NCBI RefSeq assembly: GCF_001713395.1
Contig: NZ_CP016450.1
Location: forward strand, 434,001 to 498,000
Direction: 5' to 3'
Length of the DNA: 64,000 bases
From: Sinorhizobium sp. RAC02
GTDB lineage: Bacteria; Pseudomonadota; Alphaproteobacteria; Rhizobiales; Rhizobiaceae
The notes below the pieces were generated by a model. That model had not been told where the DNA came from, searched no databases, and saw only the letters and a list, made by a program, of their open reading frames with translations. Shown here in pieces: positions 19,134-28,941 of this stretch. A program made the position numbers and the translations under genes. Within the stretch, counting starts at the first letter, position 1, and each line of letters begins with the position of its first letter.

Positions 19134-19556
19134 AACTCAGGCGTGCGAATCGGTGTGCATGGAGGATCGGTGGGGCAAAGAGAGCGGCTCTTGTCTTTCC
19201 GGGATTTGCGCCTACATGAAGGCTCAATCACCCGGATCCGCCGACTTGTCCGCTTGCGAACCCGAATCGTAACCTTTTGCGGCTTTTTTGCCGGAAAAGC
19301 TTGACGGAACCGAAAATTCTGGGAATCACCATTGTTGGCGAGCAAGGAATGGGTACGGCAGATCGGGAAGTCATGTCAATTGTGTTGCCTCGGCAACATA
19401 TCCATAGTCCCGCGGGCCGGGATGTGGTTAATCAGGATTTAATTGTCAATCCGTTAGGTCAGGGGCGCCGAAAGGCGATTGCGCATGCCGAAGGGCGATC
19501 GGCTGCGGAAACCCTAACCGCTTGAAAACTGGATGCTCAGGAAAGCGACGAAATAA
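19134..19556 (+). promoter_or_regulatory. Gene-free rpoD upstream region with a short palindrome
   Basis: This 423-nt stretch has no convincing gene and should hold the rpoD promoters. A 16-nt palindrome TGTTGCC-TC-GGCAACA lies at 19383-19398. The segment also contains two TTGTCAAT/GTCAATTG-like AT-rich blocks around it. TTGTGT at 19381 and CATAGT 17 nt on could serve as a weak sigma-70 promoter across the palindrome. I see no typical alphaproteobacterial heat-shock promoter. Confidence 0.4.
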
Positions 19557-21611
<2,055 letters not shown>

Positions 21612-21642
21612 GTCCGCTGGACTGTGGATCCACAACAAGACG

Positions 21643-21669
21643 AAAGCCGGGCCTTGCGCCCGGCTTTTT
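21643..21669 (+). terminator. Rho-independent terminator after rpoD
   Basis: A 10-bp perfect stem AAAGCCGGGC / GCCCGGCTTT with a CTTGC loop, followed by a run of five T (21665-21669), 31 nt after the rpoD stop. Confidence 0.9.
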
Positions 21670-22068
21670 GCATTTGTGCACAGGGTGCCGGATAAATCAG
21701 CCTCTGCCACGACCCGCTAATTGAGGTCCTGGTTTAATCCTCTGAAACTCAAGAACTCTCTGGGGGAGACTGCCGGTTTTTCCCACCCGCAATGTGCCGG
21801 AACGGGTGACGGAGGGTTAAGGCTGGGATGGGTTGTGTCATGCCTTGGGACATCCGCGCCAACCTGCCGACCACCGGTAATTTCCCACAACATCCTGTTT
21901 TACTAGCCATATTAGGAGCTTGCCCGGTGGACACCCGCTCTCGCCGCAGACCTGTCCGAGGCGCGGGTCGATTCGACGCGTTCGCCCCCCGCTGCTAGCC
22001 TTGCCGCATGTCATTGGATTGAAGAGCGCATTGCGGGGAGGAGCGTGCGCGCAACGAGGATTGGATAT
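21670..22068. other. Gene-free stretch between rpoD and the GH16 gene
   Basis: About 400 nt without a convincing gene on either strand. It presumably holds the promoter of the glucanase gene; I see no clear -35/-10 pair, repeat or RNA gene. Confidence 0.4.
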
Positions 22069-23460
22069 ATGGCCGGCAGCATTCTGAACGCCCTTGGCGT
22101 TTCCCTTCACTACAGCGGTGGCTCTTCTGCATGGTTTTCCGCCACAGGATCAGGCCCCCGGCTGAACGGCACGGCCAGGAACGATTCGATGTGGGGTGAC
22201 GGCGCGGTCGATGTCACGATGGCTGGTGGCGCCGGCGATGACATCTACTACCTCTATTCGACCCGCAATCGGGCGTTCGAGGCGGGCGGGGAGGGCATCG
22301 ATACGATCTCCACTTGGATGAGCTATACGCTGCCGGCGCATATCGAGAACCTCACCGTCACCGGCCATGGCCGCTACGCATTCGGCAACGGTCTCGACAA
22401 TATCCTGACCGGCGGTTCCGGCAGCCAGACGATAGACGGCGGTGCGGGCAACGACGTGCTGATCGGAGGCGGGGGTGCCGACATCTTCGTCATCCGCAAG
22501 GGCAATGGCAGCGATCTTGTCACGGATTTCGGCGCGGACGACACGCTGCGCCTTGATGGCTACGGCCTTACCTCCTTCGCGGGCGTGCTTGCCGCCATGG
22601 ACCAGGAGGGAGACGATGTGCGCCTTGCGCTCGGTGGCGGGGAGAGTTTTGTCTTCGCCGATACGACGATCGCCGATTTCCGGCCCGACCAGTTCCGCCT
22701 CGCGCTCGACAGGTCGGCACTGGCGCTGACCTTCGTCGATCATTTCAACGGGCTGAGCCTTTCGGATAACGGCGGCACATGGGACACCCGGCACTGGTGG
22801 GCGCCGGAAAAGGGCGCGACGCTGACCGAAAACGGTGAAAAGCAGTGGTATGTGAACCCGTCCTACGGCCCGACCTCGACGGTCAATCCGTTTTCGGTCG
22901 ATGACGGCGTTCTGACGATTACGGCGGAGAAGACGCCCGACGATATCCGCCCGATCATCGACGGTTACGAATACACGTCCGGCATGCTGACGACGCATTC
23001 CTCCTTTTCCCAAACCTATGGCTACTTCGAGATCCGCGCCGATATGCCCGACGAGCGTGGAACCTGGCCAGCCTTCTGGCTGCTGCCCGCGGATGGCTCC
23101 TGGCCGCCCGAACTCGACGTGGTGGAAATGCGCGGCCAGGATCCTAACACGGTCCATGTCACGGTCCATTCGAACGAGACTGGCAAGCGCAGCTCGATCT
23201 CCAGCGCCGTCACGGTCGACGACACCGGCGGGTTCCACAACTACGGTGTGCTCTGGACGCCCGAGAAGATCGTCTGGTATTTCGACAATGTCGCGGTCGC
23301 CAGCGCCGAAACCCCAGACGATATGCACGACCCGATGTATATGATCGTCAATCTGGCGGTCGGCGGAGTGGCGGGTAAGCCCGATGCCGGGCTGGATGAC
23401 GGCGCCGAGTTGAAGGTCGACTACATTCGCGCCTATGCACTGGACGACTGGTTGGCGTAG
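22069..23460 (+). CDS. Secreted GH16 beta-glucanase with RTX-like calcium repeats
   Basis: A 463-residue protein in two parts. Residues about 30-165 hold glycine/aspartate-rich RTX-like repeats (GGAGDDIYYL, GGAGNDVLIGGGGADIF), which bind calcium and usually go with type I secretion. Residues about 220-460 form a glycoside hydrolase family 16 domain with the catalytic ELDVVE (E348, D350, E353). There is no Sec signal peptide, in keeping with type I export. The layout recalls ExsH of Sinorhizobium meliloti, which trims succinoglycan. No exo genes or type I exporter adjoin it, so the target polysaccharide is open. A GTG at 22045 with GGGGAGGAG is an alternative start. Confidence 0.88.
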   Translation: MAGSILNALGVSLHYSGGSSAWFSATGSGPRLNGTARNDSMWGDGAVDVTMAGGAGDDIYYLYSTRNRAFEAGGEGIDTISTWMSYTLPAHIENLTVTGHGRYAFGNGLDNILTGGSGSQTIDGGAGNDVLIGGGGADIFVIRKGNGSDLVTDFGADDTLRLDGYGLTSFAGVLAAMDQEGDDVRLALGGGESFVFADTTIADFRPDQFRLALDRSALALTFVDHFNGLSLSDNGGTWDTRHWWAPEKGATLTENGEKQWYVNPSYGPTSTVNPFSVDDGVLTITAEKTPDDIRPIIDGYEYTSGMLTTHSSFSQTYGYFEIRADMPDERGTWPAFWLLPADGSWPPELDVVEMRGQDPNTVHVTVHSNETGKRSSISSAVTVDDTGGFHNYGVLWTPEKIVWYFDNVAVASAETPDDMHDPMYMIVNLAVGGVAGKPDAGLDDGAELKVDYIRAYALDDWLA

Positions 23461-23517
23461 CCTTTCCGCCGTGGTTTCCTTGCACCCGCATCGCCCCCAT
23501 GCAAGTCTGCCGGCGAT

Positions 23518-25188
23518 ATGTCGAATGCGGGAGCGCTCAAGGGAATGCTGAAGCGGATTGCGGGTTTCGCGGGTTTTTCCGCTGCGGGCTTGATCGTCGG
23601 TACATTGCTTTTCGCCGCCTCGCTGACGCCGAGCCTGTTGCCGCGCACCTATGTGACGCAGGGCCTGCTGTCCGGCGTCGCCATGGCCTGTGGCTACGGC
23701 CTTGGCGTGCTGCTTGCCGCGTTGTGGTTCTGGCTGGAACTGCCGGAGCCGAAGGACCGTGTGCGGTTGGGACTGAAGGCGATAGTCGGCGGCGCCTGCG
23801 GCCTGGTCGCGCTGGTCTTCCTGTGGCGCACGGCCGAATGGCAGAATTCCATCCGCTCGCTGATGCACCTGCCGCCGATCGAGACGGCGCATCCGTTCTA
23901 TGTCGGCCTCATCGCGCTTGCCGTCTTCCTTGTCTTTCTTGCTCTGGGGCGTCTCTTTGCACTGTTCGTGCGACTGTTTGCCAGCACGTCGCGCCGTGCC
24001 GCCCCACGTCGGCTCTCCTATGTCATTGGTACGGTACTGGCCGCCACACTGTTCTGGACATTGGCCGATGGCCTGCTCGTACGCTTCGTGCTGCACACGG
24101 CCGATTCGTCCTTCCGCCGGCTTGACCAGGTGATCGAGCCGGATACGGCAGAACCGTCCGGACCGCTGAAATCGGGAAGTGCCGCCTCGCTGGTGCGCTG
24201 GGGCGAGCTTGGCCGCATGGGCCGTTCCTTCGTGGCAAGCGGCCCGACGGCGGCGGATATTGCTGCCTTCACCGGCAAGCCGGCTGTTGAGCCGCTGCGG
24301 GTCTATGCCGGCCTCAATGCCGCCGAGACGCCGGAGGCTCGGGCCAGGGTCGCGCTGGACGAGCTGATCCGCGTCGGCGGTTTCGAGCGCTCGACACTGC
24401 TGATCGTCATGCCGACCGGCACCGGCTGGGTCGATCCCGAGGGGATCGATACGGTCGAGTACCTGCATCATGGCGACATCGCCAGCGTCGCCATCCAGTA
24501 TTCCTATCTCGCAAGCTGGCTCTCGCTGCTCGCCGAGCCGGACTACGGCGCGGAAGCGGCCCGCGCGCTCTTTCACGCCATCTACGGCCACTGGACGACG
24601 CTACCGAAGGAGAGCCGCCCCAAGCTCTATCTCTACGGCCTCAGCCTCGGGGCGCTGTCATCGGAGCAATCGGCGGAACTCTTCGAGGTGATCGGCGACC
24701 CCTATCAGGGCGCGCTGTGGGCCGGTCCGCCATTCCCGAGCCGGATCTGGCGCAAGATGACGGCGGATCGCAATCCCGGCACGCCAGCCTGGTTGCCGCG
24801 CTTCCGCGACGGCTCCTATGTGCGCTTCACCAGCCAGCGCAATGTGCTGCCGGAGGCGGGCGATCACTGGGGGCCGATGCGCATCGTCTACCTGCAATAT
24901 GCCAGCGATCCGATCGTCTTCTACGATCCCTATTCCTTCTACCGTCAGCCATCCTGGATGGACGTGCCGCGCGGGCCGGATGTCTCGCCCGACTTCCAAT
25001 GGTACCCGGTGGTCACCTTCCTGCAATTGACGCTGGATATGGCGATGGCGACGACGACGCCCATGGGATTGGGGCATGTCTATGCCGGCGAGCACTATAT
25101 CGACCCGTGGATCGCGGTGACCGACGTCATGGACTGGAGTGCCGCGGACATTGCGCGGCTGAAGGAGAAGTTCCGCGCGGGGCGGTAA
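23518..25188 (+). CDS. Membrane-anchored alpha/beta-hydrolase (Abhydrolase_9 family)
   Basis: A 556-residue protein with about five hydrophobic segments in residues 15-200 and a soluble alpha/beta-hydrolase part after that. The nucleophile elbow is visible as LYLYGLSLGALSSE; the acid and histidine are probably in the C-terminal WYPVVTFLQ to GHVYAGEHY region. The layout matches the bacterial Abhydrolase_9 family with its dedicated N-terminal membrane domain. The substrate is unknown; lipid-like substrates are a guess from the membrane anchor. It starts 57 nt after the glucanase gene and may be cotranscribed. No strong ribosome site precedes the ATG at 23518. Confidence 0.85.
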   Translation: MSNAGALKGMLKRIAGFAGFSAAGLIVGTLLFAASLTPSLLPRTYVTQGLLSGVAMACGYGLGVLLAALWFWLELPEPKDRVRLGLKAIVGGACGLVALVFLWRTAEWQNSIRSLMHLPPIETAHPFYVGLIALAVFLVFLALGRLFALFVRLFASTSRRAAPRRLSYVIGTVLAATLFWTLADGLLVRFVLHTADSSFRRLDQVIEPDTAEPSGPLKSGSAASLVRWGELGRMGRSFVASGPTAADIAAFTGKPAVEPLRVYAGLNAAETPEARARVALDELIRVGGFERSTLLIVMPTGTGWVDPEGIDTVEYLHHGDIASVAIQYSYLASWLSLLAEPDYGAEAARALFHAIYGHWTTLPKESRPKLYLYGLSLGALSSEQSAELFEVIGDPYQGALWAGPPFPSRIWRKMTADRNPGTPAWLPRFRDGSYVRFTSQRNVLPEAGDHWGPMRIVYLQYASDPIVFYDPYSFYRQPSWMDVPRGPDVSPDFQWYPVVTFLQLTLDMAMATTTPMGLGHVYAGEHYIDPWIAVTDVMDWSAADIARLKEKFRAGR

Positions 25189-25294
25189 GTCCGGCTTCAG
25201 AGCGCCGGACCGTGCTGATAAAAAAATCTGCCCCTTGTCGGATCGGCGGCGTGATCCACGTCCTTGTCATGTCCAAACCAAGGAGGAGACGATC

Positions 25295-25648
25295 ATGACC
25301 TATGTCGATGGATTTTTGCTCGCCGTGCCGAAGGCCAATGTCGAAGCCTACAAGGAGATGGCGCGCACGGCGGGTGCCGTCTGGAAGAAGCATGGCGCGA
25401 TCGACTATGTCGAGTGCATCGGCGACGACGTGCCCTATGGCGAACTCACCTCGTTTCCGCGCGCCGTGCAGGCAAAGGAGGACGAGATCGTGATCTTCGC
25501 CTGGATCACCTATGAATCGCGCGCGCGGCGTGATGAAATCGTCGCCAAGGTCATGGCCGACGAGCGCCTGAAGGGCGATGCCTGGAAGGATGTCTTCGAT
25601 GGCAAGCGCATGATCTATGGCGGCTTCCAGGCCATCGTCGAGTTGTGA
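25295..25648 (+). CDS. DUF1428 family protein
   Basis: A 117-residue protein starting MTYVDGFLLAVPKANVEAYKE at an ATG preceded by AGGAGGAG. This beginning, and the DDVPYG and FDGKRMIYGGFQ stretches, are characteristic of DUF1428, a ferredoxin-like dimeric alpha/beta-barrel fold. No function has been established for the family. It is the first of a run of small plus-strand genes reaching to 27185. Confidence 0.9.
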   Translation: MTYVDGFLLAVPKANVEAYKEMARTAGAVWKKHGAIDYVECIGDDVPYGELTSFPRAVQAKEDEIVIFAWITYESRARRDEIVAKVMADERLKGDAWKDVFDGKRMIYGGFQAIVEL

Positions 25649-25702
25649 GCACCGGCCGGTTAGGCTATCACTGCGCTGGATAGCTTTGCAAAGGACGCGC
25701 CC

Positions 25703-25828
25703 ATGATGGATCTCTATTACGCGATCGTCGGCACCACCACGGATACCAATGCCGGCCTCGCACGCTTCATGGGCGTGATCATCGCTTTCATCCTCGTGGT
25801 CGGCACCCTGTTCTGGGCGATCGGCTGA
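25703..25828 (+). CDS. 41-residue single-span membrane microprotein
   Basis: A short reading frame of 41 codons, from the ATG at 25703 (a second ATG at 25706) to TGA at 25826-25828. It begins MMDLYYAIVGTTTD and has one hydrophobic span, FMGVIIAFILVVGTLFWAIG, at the C-terminus. AAGGACG upstream can act as ribosome site. It ends 13 nt before the YjbQ gene, so it is likely cotranscribed. Codon use matches its neighbours. A tail-anchored topology with a short N-terminal head is likely. I know of no characterised relative. Confidence 0.6.
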   Translation: MMDLYYAIVGTTTDTNAGLARFMGVIIAFILVVGTLFWAIG

Positions 25829-25841
25829 GGCGCCGGGCGCC

Positions 25842-26264
25842 ATGGCGCAGAAAATCCTGACGGTCCAAACACGCGGGCAGGGTCTCTATGAGTTCACCGG
25901 CGATGCCGCGGCCTTCGTGCGCGGTGCGGCTGTGGAAGAGGGGCTGCTGACGGTCTTCGTCCGCCACACATCCTGCTCGCTGCTCATCCAGGAAAATGCC
26001 GATCCGGATGTGCGGCGCGATCTCGACCAGTTCTTCCGCCGCCTTGTGCCGCCCTCCGACGACCCGTCCATGCGCTGGATCGTGCACACGATGGAAGGGC
26101 CGGACGACATGCCGGCCCATATCAAGGCGGCCCTGACGCAGATCTCGATCGGCATACCCGTCATGAACGGTCGCCTCGCACTCGGCACCTGGCAGGGCCT
26201 CTATCTCTTCGAGCATCGGGACCGGCCGCATCGCCGGGAAATCGTGCTGCATCTCGGCTCTTGA
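25842..26264 (+). CDS. YjbQ / UPF0047 family protein
   Basis: A 140-residue protein of the YjbQ (UPF0047, 'secondary thiamine-phosphate synthase') family. The signature FVRHTSCSLLIQENADPDVRRDL and the end LGTWQGLYLFEHRDRPHRREIVLHL are diagnostic; three conserved histidines that bind a metal are visible (H42, the H in IVHTMEGPDDMPAHIK, and H-R-D). Some members show weak thiamine phosphate synthase activity, but the natural role is unclear. It follows the microprotein gene closely. Confidence 0.92.
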   Translation: MAQKILTVQTRGQGLYEFTGDAAAFVRGAAVEEGLLTVFVRHTSCSLLIQENADPDVRRDLDQFFRRLVPPSDDPSMRWIVHTMEGPDDMPAHIKAALTQISIGIPVMNGRLALGTWQGLYLFEHRDRPHRREIVLHLGS

Positions 26265-26321
26265 CGGAACACGTTCACACAGTGGAACGTTCCTGCGGTG
26301 ATCCATCGAGAGGAGAGATCC

Positions 26322-26672
26322 ATGGCGAACACCGAAAGCATCAATCATGCCGTGATCGAGGCGCTGAACAGCCGCGACTTTGCCGCCCTTGCTGCCAAGG
26401 TTCACGAGGACGTCTCGATTTCCGGCATCGGCGAGGGCATGGACAATGGCCGCGAAGCGTTGCGCGCGCGTCTTGCCCGGCATTTCGAGGCCTTTGACGA
26501 AAGCTACGACGACGCCCTTGTGATGAGCGATGCCCTCGGCAGCAACGTCGCGATCAAGCTGACGGCGCACGGCAAGAGAGCCGGCGGCGATAGCTACTCG
26601 GCGGAAAAGATCCTGCTGCTCGAGCTCGACGAAGGATCGATCACCCGCATTGCCTTCTTCGCCGTTTCATGA
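26322..26672 (+). CDS. SnoaL-like / NTF2-fold protein
   Basis: A 116-residue protein with the NTF2-like alpha+beta pattern: VIEALNSRDFAALAAKVHEDVSISG, REALRARLARHFEAFDES, then antiparallel strands ending LELDEGSITRIAFFAVS. The ATG at 26322 follows AGGAGAG. Such small proteins include isomerases, cyclases and ligand binders; no catalytic residues are decisive here. It is 57 nt after the YjbQ gene on the same strand. Confidence 0.75.
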   Translation: MANTESINHAVIEALNSRDFAALAAKVHEDVSISGIGEGMDNGREALRARLARHFEAFDESYDDALVMSDALGSNVAIKLTAHGKRAGGDSYSAEKILLLELDEGSITRIAFFAVS

Positions 26673-26783
26673 AGTTGAATGCAGGCTGAACGGCGGCTTC
26701 GGCCTGCGTTCAGCCTGACCCTTCTAAGGTTTCCTCAATCGCCGAACACGACGGTTCGGCGGACCGAAACAGGAGATCCTTCG

Positions 26784-27185
26784 ATGGCCAGCTTTCTCAA
26801 AAAATCCATTCTTGCCGCGGTTCTCGGTCTTGGCGCGCTGACCGCCTCGGTGCCGGTCGCCTCTGCCGCAGGCCTCGACGTGACGATCGAAACGGTCGGC
26901 TATCGCAACGGTTTCCTCGAAGTGCACGACAATGGCTGGCGCCGTGACCGCTGGGATCGTCGCCATGACCGCTGGGATCGCCGTCACGAGCGCCGTCATG
27001 AAACGGGCCGTCGTGGCCGCTGCTCGCCGGATCTAGCCGTGGCCAAGGCCCGCGATTTCGGCCTGCGCCGCGCCCGCGTCGTCGACATGTCGCCGCGCCG
27101 GGTCGTTGTCGATGGTTATCGTCACGGCGGCTTCAGCCGTATCGTTTTTGTTAACGACCGTGGCTGCCCGACCATGTGGCGTTAA
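26784..27185 (+). CDS. Basic periplasmic protein with RDRWDRRH repeats
   Basis: A 133-residue protein with a signal peptide (residues 1-29, ending PVASAAG). After a short strand-rich part comes an arginine/histidine/tryptophan tract, about residues 52-77, with the 7-residue unit DRWDRRH repeated twice and then degenerating (HERRHETGRRGR). The C-terminal half (SPDLAVAKARDFGLRRARVVDM to NDRGCPTMWR) looks folded and has two cysteines. Proteins of this build are frequent in Rhizobiaceae and uncharacterised. The positive charge suggests contact with nucleic acid, lipopolysaccharide or metal. A strong terminator follows. Confidence 0.75.
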   Translation: MASFLKKSILAAVLGLGALTASVPVASAAGLDVTIETVGYRNGFLEVHDNGWRRDRWDRRHDRWDRRHERRHETGRRGRCSPDLAVAKARDFGLRRARVVDMSPRRVVVDGYRHGGFSRIVFVNDRGCPTMWR

Positions 27186-27252
27186 GAGGAGGGTGCTGGC
27201 TGCTCCCTGACGGAAACCGCTCGTCACGTCACCCCCGGCCGGCGAGCGGCCG

Positions 27253-27281
27253 CCCTCCCGGTTTCGACCGGGAGGGTTTTT
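27253..27281 (+). terminator. Rho-independent terminator
   Basis: A 10-bp perfect stem CCCTCCCGGT / ACCGGGAGGG with a TTCG loop, followed by TTTTT, 68 nt after the basic periplasmic protein gene. It ends the run of small genes that starts at DUF1428. Confidence 0.9.
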
Positions 27282-27732
27282 GCATTTTGGCAGTACAGGG
27301 CAGCTCTCGTCTTGAAGAGGACCATTGCCGGCACCGCGTAGGCAGTTGTTCCGTAGGTATCTATGCGGGCGGCTTGACCGACCAGGCTGGTGGGATGATG
27401 CCACATAGGCATCAGGACATCGGCCGTGGGAGATGACGCAGGGGATGGGGCGCTGCTGGGCCGCTCTTCCCCCGCGTCGATGGCCGAATTCTGTGAAAAG
27501 AGCGGCCTTTCACGCGCGTTGCCGCTCATGGCGCGGGCTAAGCCGGTGCTTTGACATCCAGTAGATTTTATGCGGCGGAAGTGGCCGGCGACGGTATCGG
27601 TTGTGGCGACTGACATTCGTGCGGCCGAGGTCCCGCCAGCACGCTGACGGATTGGCGCAGCTGCGCCATTTCGCGGTCGATCCCGTTTGCGTGCCCGCGG
27701 CGACGGCCGGGTGACACGATAGCCGTAGAAAC
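27282..27732. other. Gene-free stretch between two terminators
   Basis: About 450 nt with no convincing gene. Open frames here lack ribosome sites and protein-like composition. A small RNA is possible because both borders are terminators, but I see no promoter or conserved structure to support one. Confidence 0.35.
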
Positions 27733-27758
27733 AAAAAAGGGGCCGGTTTCCCGGCCCC
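27733..27758 (-). terminator. Terminator after the SIMPL-domain gene
   Basis: An 8-bp stem GGGGCCGG / CCGGCCCC with a 4-nt loop; read on the minus strand it is followed by TTTTTTG. It lies 24 nt after the stop of the SIMPL gene. Confidence 0.85.
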
Positions 27759-27782
27759 TCTTTTGAAAGCGATCAATCGGTT

Positions 27783-28538
27783 TCACTTGCCGAGTGCGAA
27801 CGTCACGTTGACGGTTACCGCATAGCTGTTCTCGCCGGTGGCGAGTGGTACGGCGCCGCCTTCGGCATAGTCCTTCGCCATGGCGCGCATCATTGGCATC
27901 GGTTCGGCGCGATAGCTGGTTTCGGAAATTTCCAATACGCGGCCGAGATCGACGCCGGCGGCTTCGGTCAGTTCCTTCGCCTTGGCGACGGCGTTTTCCA
28001 CGGCCTTCTTGCGGGCGGCGCTGACGGCCGTTTCCGGCTTGTCATTGGTGAAGCGGATGCCGCCGCCCTGGTTGGCGCCGAGCGTCACGGCCTTGTCCAT
28101 GATCTCGCCGAGCTTTGCGAGATCGCGCACGCGCAGCGTTACGGTGTTGGTGACCTGGAAGCCGGTCAAGATCGGCGGCGGGTTTTCGCCCGTCGAGCTC
28201 TGCGGATACTGGTACTGCGGGTTGATCATGAACCCGGAGGTCTGCAGGTCGCGCTCCGCAATGCCGGCTTCCTTCAGCGCGGCGAGGACTTCGGCCATGG
28301 CCTTGTTGTTGGCATCGAGCGCCTCGCGGGCGGTCTTGGCATCCTTGACGACACCGAGATCGACCAGCGCCATGTCAGGCGCGACTTCAGCGGTGCCTTC
28401 ACCGGTGACGATGATGGTCGCCTCGCGCGGCTTGGCAGCCTCCTCAGCCTTGGCGGCGAGCGGAACGGCTGCGGCGAGGGCCAGCGAAAGTGCAAAAAGG
28501 CTGGCGCCGGTCCGGCGGCCCAAGGTCCCGTGGATCAT
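27783..28538 (-). CDS. Periplasmic SIMPL (DUF541) domain protein
   Basis: A 251-residue protein: signal peptide to about residue 31 (ending PLAAKAEE), then a SIMPL domain over almost the whole mature part, with ATIIVTGEGTAEVAPDMALVDLGV, TSGFMINPQYQYPQ and ARKKAVENAVAKAKELTEAAGVDLGRVLEISE as typical blocks. Family members form oligomeric rings and one in Brucella (BP26) is an immunodominant periplasmic antigen; the function is unsettled. The ATG at 28538 follows AGGAGA. It is monocistronic with its own terminator. Confidence 0.92.
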   Translation of the reverse strand: MIHGTLGRRTGASLFALSLALAAAVPLAAKAEEAAKPREATIIVTGEGTAEVAPDMALVDLGVVKDAKTAREALDANNKAMAEVLAALKEAGIAERDLQTSGFMINPQYQYPQSSTGENPPPILTGFQVTNTVTLRVRDLAKLGEIMDKAVTLGANQGGGIRFTNDKPETAVSAARKKAVENAVAKAKELTEAAGVDLGRVLEISETSYRAEPMPMMRAMAKDYAEGGAVPLATGENSYAVTVNVTFALGK

Positions 28539-28692
28539 AAAGAATGTCTCCTGATGGTTGTGTCCCTTGCCCCGTTCTTCGCCCGGGATTGTGTAGAGAA
28601 TACGGCGGCGCTTGTGAGCGGCAACGAATTCGTCTAGACGATCCACATCGTCGGTTGCCATTGACCGACGACCCCGGCAGACCCGCCGGGCC

Positions 28693-28768
28693 GGGCCTGT
28701 AGCTCAATGGTTAGAGCCGGCGGCTCATAACCGCTTGGTTGGGGGTTCGAGTCCCTCCGGGCCCACCA
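28693..28768 (+). tRNA. tRNA-Ile2 (anticodon CAU)
   Basis: All four arms fold: acceptor GGGCCTG with CGGGCCC, D stem GCTC/GAGC, anticodon stem GGCGG/CCGCT around CTCATAA, T arm GGGGG-TTCGAGT-CCCTC, then discriminator A and an encoded CCA. The anticodon is CAU. The GGCGG-CTCATAA-CCGCTTGG region is very like the minor isoleucine tRNA of E. coli (ileX), in which C34 becomes lysidine to read AUA, rather than elongator tRNA-Met. The gene is followed directly by an integrase gene and is the likely integration site of the island. Confidence 0.9.
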
Positions 28769-28771
28769 CTC

Positions 28772-28806
28772 CCCATCATCCAGTATAGTCCAGCTTGGAT
28801 GATGGG
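28772..28806. repeat. Inverted repeat directly after the tRNA
   Basis: Perfect 11-bp arms CCCATCATCCA and TGGATGATGGG with a 13-nt loop, beginning 4 nt after the tRNA CCA end. It could be the tRNA terminator or a site used by the integrase. Confidence 0.5.
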
Positions 28807-28941
28807 ATGCGAGATAATCGCGGTTTTTCAATGGGTTTCAGCACTTCATTTGTCCAAAGTTTGCCGGCGCGCGGTGACATCCGGCCAAATTGTTGGTAGC
28901 TTCGTTGGTGTTTATTCGCTGCTTGGGGCAAAATACCAACA

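Noticed and set aside
22150..24591. An 813-codon open frame on the minus strand
   Set aside because: It is antisense to the GH16 and membrane hydrolase genes and has no protein-like pattern.
28693..28768. Reading the CAU tRNA as elongator tRNA-Met
   Set aside because: The anticodon arm and flanks fit the minor isoleucine tRNA (lysidine type) better than tRNA-Met; the Met reading is not fully excluded.
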